DNA of 64,000 nucleotides from the NCBI RefSeq assembly GCF_003576475.1, contig NZ_QWGR01000005.1:310001-374000 (forward strand), read 5' to 3'. This DNA is from Maribellus luteus (GTDB lineage: Bacteria; Bacteroidota; Bacteroidia; Bacteroidales; Prolixibacteraceae). Under the pieces are notes generated by a model that was given only the letters and a program-made list of their open reading frames with translations, did no database searches and was not told the origin of the DNA. Position numbers and translations under genes: made by a program. Below are positions 28,075-35,977 of this stretch, piece by piece. Positions within the stretch are counted from its first letter, which is position 1, and each line of letters begins with the position of its first letter.

Positions 28075-28345
28075 GGTGCAGAGCACCCTAACCTTTGTAG
28101 TGCAGATAGCATCTGTAAAAAGAAGGTGCAGAGCACGCAAATATTTGTAGTTACAGATAGCATAAGAAAAAAGAAGGAAGGTGCAGCGCACTACCAACAT
28201 TTACAGTATAGAAGGGACAAAATAAAAGAAGGTGCAGCGCACCGAAATATTTGTAGCGCAGATGGCACAAGATAAAAAGGAGGTGCAGAGCACCGAAATA
28301 TTTGTAACTTTATATAGCACAAATGAATAAAAGGTGCAGCGTACC
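28075..28345 (+). repeat. Forward REP units 6-11
   Basis: Six copies start at 28075, 28125, 28180, 28231, 28282 and 28333, spaced 50-55 bp. Two (28180, 28231) carry GCAGCGC in place of GCAGAGC. The last (28333, GGTGCAGCGTACC) has a broken dyad and lies 24 bp before the RAYT start codon, so the array forms the leader of that gene. Confidence 0.82.
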
Positions 28346-28369
28346 AATAACCTTTCAAATAATAACAAT

Positions 28370-28834
28370 ATGGCAAATACCTATTCCCAGGCATATTTCC
28401 ACCTGGTATTTTCCCCTAAAAACCGCGATGCCTTAATATCTAAGGTCTGGGCTAATGAATTAGAAAAATACATAACCGGAATTATTCAAAACAACCATCA
28501 TAAATTACTGGCAATAGGTTCCATGCCCGACCATATCCATATTTTTATTGGTTATAACGTAAACCAACTCATCCCCGATTTGGTGGAAAACATTAAAACA
28601 TCCAGTAATGCATGGATAAAGCAGAATAAATTATCGAAGTATAAATTTGAATGGCAAAAAGGGTATGGGGCATTTACGCATTCAAATTCACAAATTGATG
28701 CGGTAGTAAAATATGTGTTAAACCAGGAAACACACCACAAAAAGAAATCATTCAGGGAGGAATATTTAGAAATCTTACATAAAAACGATATTAAATACAA
28801 TGCCGATTATTTGTTTGATTTTTTTGATGATTAG
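28370..28834 (+). CDS. IS200-like Y1 transposase, REP-associated (RAYT)
   Basis: This is a 154-residue HUH-type tyrosine transposase. The HUH motif is in PDHIHIF (His55, His57) and the catalytic Tyr is in VVKYVLNQETHH (Tyr115, Gln119). The N-terminus YSQAYFHLVFSPKNRDALI is typical of the family. There is no TnpB gene and no IS ends; instead the gene is inside a dense cluster of short palindromes in both orientations, as for REP-associated tyrosine transposases. These act on REP DNA and are thought to spread it. ATG 28370 is used because it follows the last palindrome and fits the family N-terminus; the frame upstream has no support. All catalytic residues are present, so it could be active. 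Confidence 0.92.
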   Translation: MANTYSQAYFHLVFSPKNRDALISKVWANELEKYITGIIQNNHHKLLAIGSMPDHIHIFIGYNVNQLIPDLVENIKTSSNAWIKQNKLSKYKFEWQKGYGAFTHSNSQIDAVVKYVLNQETHHKKKSFREEYLEILHKNDIKYNADYLFDFFDD

Positions 28835-28840
28835 TGGTTT

Positions 28841-28909
28841 CGGTGCGCTGCACCTTTATTCCCCATCATGATTCGATCTATAAATATTTCGCGGCGATGC
28901 CGCTAAAAC
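28841..28909 (-). repeat. Inverted REP unit C
   Basis: It begins 6 bp after the RAYT stop with cggtgcgctgcacc and ends with gcggc-gat-gccgc-taaaac. Together with the forward units before the gene, it gives the transposase inverted flanks. Confidence 0.75.
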
Positions 28910-28956
28910 AACACCGTTAATCAAATGTGGATATGCAAAAAGAACAAAAAAAGAAA

Positions 28957-29022
28957 GGTGCAGAGCACCGCTAACATTTGTAGCTACAGATAGCGTAAGA
29001 TAAAAAAGAGGTGCAGAGCACC
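28957..29022 (+). repeat. Forward REP units 12-13
   Basis: Two copies of GGTGCAGAGCACC start at 28957 and 29010. The stretch 28957-29071 is almost the same as 27846-27960 (115 bp, only a few differences), pointing to a recent segmental copy. Confidence 0.8.
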
Positions 29023-29065
29023 GAAATATTCGTTATACGAAACATGATTTTATCGAAGAATATCC

Positions 29066-29130
29066 CGGTGCGCCGCACCTTTATTTGCAACCACGATTTC
29101 GAGCTATAAAGATTTCGCGGCGATGCCGCT
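29066..29130 (-). repeat. Inverted REP unit D
   Basis: This starts cggtgcgccgcacc, one base different from the other inverted units, and ends with gcggc-gat-gccgct. It closes the cluster about 90 bp before the xdhC stop. Confidence 0.72.
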
Positions 29131-29219
29131 GACGAAATGTTTTTCCATACAACCCTGCGAAATAACTCGTTTGTTAGCCTCAACCTGCCGGAATCTATAT
29201 TTTGTATGATTTCAACATA

Positions 29220-30230
29220 TCACCCATGAATCGCCCCCACCTTATCACGCAGGGAAACGGGTTGTTGCTGACGGATCACACTTAGGATTTCGGCTAAAAT
29301 GGAAACCGATATTTCGGAAGCGCTTTCGGCACCGATATTGATTCCGGCCGGGCCATGGATCTGATCCAGAAATTCGGGCGGAATACCGGGCATGTAATCC
29401 AGTACCATCGAAAGCACCCGCTCGCGGCGGCTAACCGATCCAAGTACCCCAAGGTAAACCGGGTGTTTGTCTTTCAGCGCCATCAGGTACTGCACATCTT
29501 TGTTAAAGCTGTGTGTCATCAACACAAGGGCTGTTTGCCCGTCAATTTTGAGGCGGTCGATTTCTTCGTAGGCAGGTGTAATCAGGGCACCCGCTCCCGG
29601 AAAATAATCACAGGATTTCTGCTCATCCGGCGACGCGACCACGGTTACTTCCCACCCCAATAATTGGGCAGCCTTGCTGAGTTCCACCGCATCGTGTTCG
29701 GCACCGAAAATATACAGCTGAAACAAAGGTTCAAAAGTCTGTTTGAAAACCTGCAAATCACCTTTGGGTTCAAAAGAAGGACGAAGTGCATATTTTTTCC
29801 CATTCAGGCTGATAACCGATCCTATATTTTCATATTCTCCTACCTCGGGATTGAAATACGATTCCATTTCAAAGGGCAGCCTGCTTTCGAGTTGCTTTTC
29901 AAAATCGTGAAGTAATTCTTCGGAGATAAAAACCGGTTCAATCAGCAGGGTAATAATTCCTTCGCAACCAATACGCAAACGGCCATCGTAGGTCATGATT
30001 CTTGGCTTGCCGCTTCGGAATACGCTGGCTGCCTGTCTCACGATCTCGTTCTCCACACAACCACCGCTTACCGCCCCCACGGCTTCACCGTCCTCATCAA
30101 TGATCATCCGCACACCGGGCCGGCGGTACGAAGTGCCGTCAAGCGCAACCACCGAAACAAAAACGGCTTTTTTCCCTTTTTTTTGCCACGAAACAAGGGT
30201 ATGGAAAAGAAGTTTCAGCTCGTGTGTCAT
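29220..30230 (-). CDS. xdhC: XdhC/CoxI family molybdenum cofactor maturation protein
   Basis: This 336-residue protein has the XdhC/CoxI N-domain (SVVALDGTSYRRPGVRMII near residue 25, GAVSGGCVENEI near residue 52) and a C-terminal Rossmann-type domain (LYIFGAEHDAVELSKAAQLLGW near residue 172). XdhC proteins bind molybdenum cofactor, promote its sulfuration, and deliver it to xanthine dehydrogenase-family enzymes. It is the last gene of a three-gene minus-strand operon, 25 bp after the large subunit gene, so its client is surely that enzyme. It acts in the cytoplasm before Tat export of the large subunit. Confidence 0.92.
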   Translation of the reverse strand: MTHELKLLFHTLVSWQKKGKKAVFVSVVALDGTSYRRPGVRMIIDEDGEAVGAVSGGCVENEIVRQAASVFRSGKPRIMTYDGRLRIGCEGIITLLIEPVFISEELLHDFEKQLESRLPFEMESYFNPEVGEYENIGSVISLNGKKYALRPSFEPKGDLQVFKQTFEPLFQLYIFGAEHDAVELSKAAQLLGWEVTVVASPDEQKSCDYFPGAGALITPAYEEIDRLKIDGQTALVLMTHSFNKDVQYLMALKDKHPVYLGVLGSVSRRERVLSMVLDYMPGIPPEFLDQIHGPAGINIGAESASEISVSILAEILSVIRQQQPVSLRDKVGAIHG

Positions 30231-30255
30231 TTTTTGGTTTTATTTAAAATCGACT

Positions 30256-32508
30256 TTAAACCTCAAAAGTATTTTTAACAAAGGGCTGATGGTAATACCG
30301 GGTTCCGGTTGCCTTGTACAGCGCATTGGCCAAAGCGGCCATCACCGGCGGATACGGCGGTTCGCCCAATCCCGTTGGGTGAATTTTGTTTTCCACAAAA
30401 GCCACGTCAATCTTCCGGGGTGCCTCCGCATGACGGATCAAACGATAACCATCAAAATTGCTTTGTTCGGGTTCACCGTTGTTAAAAGTAAGCTCGCCAT
30501 ACATCGCGGTCCCGATCCCGTCCACCACCGATCCTTCGGTCATGTTCACCGCTGCATCGGGATTGACTACAATTCCGCAATCAACCGCATTGTACACATG
30601 ATCCACCTTCGGTTCACCGTTCTCCATCACAATGTCGAGCACTTGGGCCACGTAACTTCTGTGGCAAAAATAAGCCGACACTCCGCGGTGTTTTCCCTGG
30701 CTATCCGTATCCCAACCCGATTTTTCGCGCACCAGTTCCAGCACTCCGGCATAACGGGCGGCATCGTAATCGTTGTTCTCACCCACCGGGTTTTCCTGCG
30801 CACGCTTCAAGAGGTCGAGGCGGAACTGAATCGGGTCGACTCCCATTTCTTCGGCCAGTTCGTCGAGAAACGACTGCTCGGCTGCCGCATTAAAGTTGGA
30901 AGCCGGGGCACGCATCGCTCCTACGCTGATATTCGATTCGATCGACCAACTTTCTGCCAGGTAATTATCGAGTGCACCTGCCGGGAAACGGTTGGCATGC
31001 AGCGCACTTTCCGGAATTCCACCCATTTTTACATGGAAAGCAGTGAGTTTATTATCCGCATCCAGTGCCGCGCGGTAAATCGCATGGTACATCGGACGGT
31101 AAATCCCGGCCGTCATTTCATCTTCGCGCGAGTACACCAGTTTTACCGGTGCTTTCATTTTTTGTGAGATCAGCGCCACTTCCACCATGAAGTGACCGTA
31201 CAAGCGCCGGCCAAAACCTCCTCCCATCCGGGTCATTTGCACCTCCACTTTTTCAAGCGGAAATCCCAGCCGGTCGGCCACCGTTTTGGCCATGTATTCG
31301 GGCGACTGAATAGGGCCTACCAAAACCGCACTGTCTTCTTTCACATCGGCAAAGAAGTTCATGGGTTCCATCGGGCTGTGTGCCAAAAAAGGAGCAGTAT
31401 AGGTACGTTCAATTATTTTGGCTGCCTTTTTAAATGCCTCTTCCGGGTTTCCATCCTTGCGGACAACGCGGGCGCTTTTGGCAGCTTCGGCTATCATCTT
31501 TTTCTTATGCTCAGTGGTACTTTCCAAACCTCCGGGCACGGTTACGTCCTGTGTATTTCCGCCCCAGCCGGCTGCAGCGTATTTTTGTTCGGCAAAAGGT
31601 TCCCACTCCACGTTCAACATTAATTTAGCCATCATCACCTCCCAGGTTGAATTACCCACAACCGCCACCAGTTCGGTGAACGAAGAAGTATCACACCACT
31701 GGCGGGCATAATCATCGTTGTACACTTTCAGAGCAAAAACATCCTTGATGCCGGGCATTGTTTTTACATCGCTTGCATCAAACGATTTCAGTGTCATCCC
31801 AAATGCAGGCGGATGAACAATCATGGCGGTTAACATACCGTCCACTTTGTAATCGAGGCCAAACAATGGTTTCCCGGTAACAATTCCGAGCCCGTCCACA
31901 TTTTTCTGTGAATTTCCGACAATCCGAAAATCTTTCAGGTCTTTTAGTTCCACTTCTTCCGGAACAGGAACCGCTGCGGCAGCCGATGCAAATTCGCCAT
32001 AACCGGCTTTTTTGCCACTTCCTTTGTGATGAATGACACCTAGTTCGGTGGTTACTTCTTCCACCGGAACACTCCAGGCGTCAGCAGCTGCTTTCTTCAG
32101 CATGTAACAAGCGGAAGCTCCTGCTGTGCGTAGCGCTGTCCAGGTGGTTCGGATGGAATCGCTTCCTCCGGCCAGCTGCCGTGTGTATTTTTTTGTATTG
32201 AGCGGCGCTTGCTCGACGATAACATTTTTCCAATCCACATTCAGTTCCTCGGCCACGATCATGGGCATCGAAGTTTTTACGTTCTGCCCGATTTCGGGAT
32301 TGGGCGACAGAATCGTCACCACACCGTTCTCACCTATTTTCAGGTACGCATTCACGTCAAACCACTCGTCGGGTATCACCAGACCTTTGGGTGTGTCGGA
32401 CGTGCAGGCCGAAGCCAGCCAGTTAAAACCGATCAGTAGTCCGCCACCCGCTGCCAGCGAAGTTTTAAAAAAGGAACGTCGGTTGTATGTCGTTTTTACA
32501 AGTGTCAT
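30256..32508 (-). CDS. Molybdopterin-binding aldehyde oxidase/isoquinoline 1-oxidoreductase-type large subunit
   Basis: This 750-residue xanthine oxidase-family large subunit is of the IorB type. It carries a Tat signal (RRSFFK, Arg10-Arg11, hydrophobic stretch, LASAC with Cys35), so the folded cofactor-loaded enzyme is exported. Active-site blocks are RMGGGFGRR near residue 430, GAMRAPAS near residue 550, and the catalytic Glu in TGLGEPPYPP (Glu716). It pairs with the 2Fe-2S subunit encoded 42 bp upstream. No FAD subunit and no cytochrome c gene are in the operon, as in Ior-type enzymes, which pass electrons to other carriers. Likely substrates are aldehydes or N-heterocycles; which one cannot be told. 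Confidence 0.9.
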   Translation of the reverse strand: MTLVKTTYNRRSFFKTSLAAGGGLLIGFNWLASACTSDTPKGLVIPDEWFDVNAYLKIGENGVVTILSPNPEIGQNVKTSMPMIVAEELNVDWKNVIVEQAPLNTKKYTRQLAGGSDSIRTTWTALRTAGASACYMLKKAAADAWSVPVEEVTTELGVIHHKGSGKKAGYGEFASAAAAVPVPEEVELKDLKDFRIVGNSQKNVDGLGIVTGKPLFGLDYKVDGMLTAMIVHPPAFGMTLKSFDASDVKTMPGIKDVFALKVYNDDYARQWCDTSSFTELVAVVGNSTWEVMMAKLMLNVEWEPFAEQKYAAAGWGGNTQDVTVPGGLESTTEHKKKMIAEAAKSARVVRKDGNPEEAFKKAAKIIERTYTAPFLAHSPMEPMNFFADVKEDSAVLVGPIQSPEYMAKTVADRLGFPLEKVEVQMTRMGGGFGRRLYGHFMVEVALISQKMKAPVKLVYSREDEMTAGIYRPMYHAIYRAALDADNKLTAFHVKMGGIPESALHANRFPAGALDNYLAESWSIESNISVGAMRAPASNFNAAAEQSFLDELAEEMGVDPIQFRLDLLKRAQENPVGENNDYDAARYAGVLELVREKSGWDTDSQGKHRGVSAYFCHRSYVAQVLDIVMENGEPKVDHVYNAVDCGIVVNPDAAVNMTEGSVVDGIGTAMYGELTFNNGEPEQSNFDGYRLIRHAEAPRKIDVAFVENKIHPTGLGEPPYPPVMAALANALYKATGTRYYHQPFVKNTFEV

Positions 32509-32550
32509 GTTTTGTGATTTTAGTTTAACCAGTTATCTCTGAAAAAAACA

Positions 32551-33006
32551 CTACGAATTGACCGCTGTTTTGATGGCCGCTTTAATCCGGGTGTAGGTTC
32601 CGCACCGGCAAATGTTGCCGTTCATCGCCGTCTCAATTTCCTCGTCGCTTGGATTTGGATTTTCATTCAGTAAAGCCACAGCCGACATAATCTGCCCCGA
32701 CTGGCAATACCCGCACTGGGGCACATCGTGTTCGAGCCAGGCTTTTTGTACCGGGTGTTCCCCGTTTTCAGAAAGTCCTTCGATGGTGGTAATTTCCTTG
32801 TCGCCCACCGAATCCACAAACGTGATGCAGGAACGCACCGCTTTCCCGTCGAGATGAATGGTGCAGGCACCGCATTGTGCCATTCCGCAGCCAAACTTGG
32901 TTCCCATCAGATCCAAATGATCCCGAAGCACCCAAAGCACGGGCGTAGAAGGATCAACATCGACCTGGTATTCTTTTTTGTTGATTTTAAGATTGAAAAT
33001 TGTCAT
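32551..33006 (-). CDS. 2Fe-2S subunit of molybdenum hydroxylase (IorA-like)
   Basis: This 151-residue electron-transfer subunit has two 2Fe-2S sites. The plant-type cluster has Cys40, Cys45, Cys48 and Cys60 ([15 protein letters not shown] ... RSC). The helical cluster has Cys98, Cys101, Cys133 and Cys135 (QCGYCQSGQ ... NICRCGTY). The length is standard for the family. It has no signal peptide and would be carried out of the cell by the Tat signal of the large subunit. It is the first gene of the operon. Confidence 0.94.
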   Translation of the reverse strand: MTIFNLKINKKEYQVDVDPSTPVLWVLRDHLDLMGTKFGCGMAQCGACTIHLDGKAVRSCITFVDSVGDKEITTIEGLSENGEHPVQKAWLEHDVPQCGYCQSGQIMSAVALLNENPNPSDEEIETAMNGNICRCGTYTRIKAAIKTAVNS

Positions 33007-33302
33007 AGGATTGTTCTCTACTGGTTAAGTAAATAAAAGATAATCAATATAGTAAATAAATAGCAGACCTGCACTGCCTTTGCAAAAAATCCCACTGCTT
33101 CGTATGGAACAAAGCAGGTTACCGTAAAACACTCATTTGCAAACAAATGTTCTGAACCTTGTTAAAAGTGCCAAAGGAAAAGCGTGAAAAGTCCCATCAC
33201 TGCAAAAAACAGCGAAACTGGTTATTGAAAACAGCCGGAATAAATTACATACGCTCAACTTTTTACCGACAATTCACTCATCCAAAAAACTTTTTTGCAA
33301 CC

Positions 33303-33339
33303 TTTAGGTTTTTAATACTTGTTGTTTACAAAACCTAAA
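33303..33339 (+). promoter_or_regulatory. Leader hairpin before the M14 carboxypeptidase gene
   Basis: The arms tttaggtttt (33303-33312) and aaaacctaaa (33330-33339) are perfectly complementary over 10 bp with a 17-base loop, and end 9 bp before the ATG at 33349. It may sit in the 5' leader and affect translation, or be an operator. No T run follows, so it is not a terminator. Confidence 0.4.
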
Positions 33340-33348
33340 AAGTCTCTT

Positions 33349-35895
33349 ATGAAGAAATTGCTGCCATTGCTGCTTCTTGTTGCCACCATTTTACTTTCGG
33401 AGGCACAGGAAAAACTCTCCTACTTTTTACCCGACGATGTTTCGTACAATGAAAAGATTCCGACACCGGAAGATTTTTTTCATCAGCAAATGGGAGAATG
33501 GCATCTTTCGCACGACCAGCTTCTTTCCTACGTAAAAGAAATTGCCCGGCTTTCCGACCGTGCCATCTTTTATGAATATGCGCGCTCGTACGAAAACAGG
33601 CCGCTGGTTCACCTGGTGTTTACATCGAAAGAGAACCAGCAAAATCTTGATCAGCTAAAAGAACGGCACTACCAGTATTCCGAGCCGGGCAGCCCAACTG
33701 CCAAAGAAGATGTTCCGCTGGTGGTGAGCCTTACCTATGCGGTGCACGGCAACGAATCGAGCAGTGGAAATGCCTCGGTACTTACCGCCTACTACCTGGC
33801 TGCGGCAGAAGGAGAGAAGATCGATCAGCTTCTAAAAAATACAATTGTGATTGTGGATCCGTGTCTGAATCCGGATGGATTTACCCGGCACAGCACCTGG
33901 GCCAATATGCATCAGAGCAGCGTGGCCAACGGCGATTCGTATTCCCGGCAATTTGATGAAGTGTGGCCCGGCGGGCGTTCCAACCACTACTGGTTCGACC
34001 TGAACCGCGACTACCTGTTGCTGGTTCATCCGGAAAGCCGCGGAAGGGTGGAGAAATTCCACGAGTGGAAGCCCAATATTGTCACCGATCATCATGAAAT
34101 GGGAGCCAACTCTACTTTCTTTTTTCAACCCGGGGTTCCGAGCCGCAACAACCCGCTTACGCCGGAAAGAAATTATGAGTTAACCCACGAAATCGCACAG
34201 TTCCATGCCAAATATCTGGATAAGATTGGTACTCCGTATTTTTCAGAGGAACAGTTCGACGACTATTATTTTGGGAAAGGCTCGTCGTATCCCGACATCA
34301 ACGGAAGCATCGGCATTTTGTTTGAACAGGCCGGGTTCAGAGGGAGAGTACGCGAAACATCCAACGGAATCAGAAAACTGGCCTACGGCATTCGCAACCA
34401 GTTCACGGTTTCTTTGTCAACGCTCGACGCAGCCATGAATCTGCACGACGAGCTGCTTGATATGCAAAAGGACTTTTACAACGACGCCCTCAAACTGGCA
34501 AAACAAAGCAAAACCAAAGCCTACATTTTTGGCAGCGAAACCGACAAGGTGAAAACCCAGCTGTTTGTTGACCTGTTGAACCGTCACCAGATTGAGGTTT
34601 ACGCCAACACCAAAGACGCCACGATTGATGGGAAAGAATTCAAGGCAGGAAGCAGCTTTGTTGTTCCTGCCGAACAAAAGCAATACCGCTTGCTAACTTC
34701 CATTTTTAAAGAAGTACACGATTTTAGCGACACCACTTTTTACGATGTATCTACCTGGACATTCACACACGCCTACGATCTGCAAAGTGCATCGTTAAGC
34801 AGCCTGGCAGGTATCAGCCTCTCAAGCGAAGAGGTGAAAGCACTTCTGCCGGAAGGAAAGATAATGGGCAGTAGTCAGCCCGTGGCCTATGTTTTCAGGT
34901 GGAATGAATATTCTGCTCCCAAGGCACTGTACCAATTGCAGGCGGCAGGACTAACAACCAAAGTAGCCACCGGCGAATTTATGTTTCCGGTTAATAACAA
35001 GGATGAAAAGTTTGAAAACGGCACCATCCTGGTTTCGGTGTATGACCAGCCTAAATCACCCGATCAAATAAAAAGCCTGGTGGCATCGGTGGCTCAAAAC
35101 TCCGGGATCGACTTTTATGCCCTTCCCACCGGATTATCGCCGCAGGGGATTGACCTGGGCAGCAACAGTTTTGAGAAATTATTGCGGCCACATATCTTGC
35201 TTTTTGTTGGTGGTAGTACCAGCAGTCTAGATGTGGGCGAAATCTGGCACCTGTTTGATCAGCGTTTTCAAATACCGCTTACGCTGACTGAAACCGAAAA
35301 CCTGGGCAGAATGGATCTGCTCCGCTACAATACCATTGTCCTGGCAGGCAATTTCAGAGAATGGACCGAAGTTGATGCCGCCAAATTAAAAGACTGGATT
35401 TCGGACGGAGGCACACTGATTGCCTGTGAAAATGCCAGCGAGTGGGCTTCGCGCATGAAACTCGGAGCAGTCACCTTCAAAAAGCAGGTAGAACCCGATA
35501 AAACCAGGTACCTGAAATACAATGAACGCGGCAAAGAACGAAACCTGAATTACATCAGCGGCGCGATTTTTCAGGCACAGATGGACCTCAGCCATCCTTT
35601 GTGTTACGGCTACACCGAAAACAAGCTGCCGGTTTTTAAATCCACTACCCTGGTGGCCAACACTCTCGACAAAAAATATGCTGAGCCCGTTCAGTTTACA
35701 TCGTCACCTTACTTAAGTGGTTGGGTTTCGGAAGAAAACCTGGAGCGTATTGCCAATGCTCCCGTAATTTCGGTTCAGCCCATCGGAAAAGGCAGGTTGA
35801 TCAGTTACTACGACAATTTGAATTTCAGAGGAACCTGGCTTGGAACGACCAAGCTTTTTACCAATTCGGTATTTTTTGGGAATATTATCCGCTAA
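33349..35895 (+). CDS. M14 family zinc carboxypeptidase, secreted
   Basis: This protein of about 848 residues starts with a signal peptide (MKKLLPLLLLVATILL, cut near SEAQ). The M14 domain has zinc ligands in AVHGNESSSG (His133, Glu136) and a later His in TDHHEMG; NPDGFTRHS and DLNRDY are family blocks (Arg for the substrate carboxylate), and the catalytic Glu is probably in ILFEQAG near residue 325. After about residue 400 there is a long C-terminal part with a glutamine-amidotransferase-like stretch (LLRYNTIVLAGNFREW ... LKDWISDGGTLIA). This layout is common in Bacteroidota M14 proteins of about 850 residues. I start it at ATG 33349, which gives a proper signal peptide. It likely trims peptides outside the inner membrane. 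Confidence 0.9.
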   Translation: MKKLLPLLLLVATILLSEAQEKLSYFLPDDVSYNEKIPTPEDFFHQQMGEWHLSHDQLLSYVKEIARLSDRAIFYEYARSYENRPLVHLVFTSKENQQNLDQLKERHYQYSEPGSPTAKEDVPLVVSLTYAVHGNESSSGNASVLTAYYLAAAEGEKIDQLLKNTIVIVDPCLNPDGFTRHSTWANMHQSSVANGDSYSRQFDEVWPGGRSNHYWFDLNRDYLLLVHPESRGRVEKFHEWKPNIVTDHHEMGANSTFFFQPGVPSRNNPLTPERNYELTHEIAQFHAKYLDKIGTPYFSEEQFDDYYFGKGSSYPDINGSIGILFEQAGFRGRVRETSNGIRKLAYGIRNQFTVSLSTLDAAMNLHDELLDMQKDFYNDALKLAKQSKTKAYIFGSETDKVKTQLFVDLLNRHQIEVYANTKDATIDGKEFKAGSSFVVPAEQKQYRLLTSIFKEVHDFSDTTFYDVSTWTFTHAYDLQSASLSSLAGISLSSEEVKALLPEGKIMGSSQPVAYVFRWNEYSAPKALYQLQAAGLTTKVATGEFMFPVNNKDEKFENGTILVSVYDQPKSPDQIKSLVASVAQNSGIDFYALPTGLSPQGIDLGSNSFEKLLRPHILLFVGGSTSSLDVGEIWHLFDQRFQIPLTLTETENLGRMDLLRYNTIVLAGNFREWTEVDAAKLKDWISDGGTLIACENASEWASRMKLGAVTFKKQVEPDKTRYLKYNERGKERNLNYISGAIFQAQMDLSHPLCYGYTENKLPVFKSTTLVANTLDKKYAEPVQFTSSPYLSGWVSEENLERIANAPVISVQPIGKGRLISYYDNLNFRGTWLGTTKLFTNSVFFGNIIR

Positions 35896-35977
35896 TCATT
35901 TCAGGCTTTAAAAAGCTTCACTACTTTTGAATGTGCTGCTATTGCTGCAATCTTTCATTCTGAACAATACAACTGAA

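Noticed and set aside
27689-28345. Regular 13-bp palindromes every 50-55 bp, CRISPR-like
   Set aside because: The DNA between the palindromes is also conserved, unlike CRISPR spacers. There are inverted copies and no cas genes, and an IS200-like transposase lies among them.
29995-31167. 390-codon plus-strand open frame across xdhC and the oxidase large subunit
   Set aside because: It crosses two clear minus-strand genes and has no recognisable domain.
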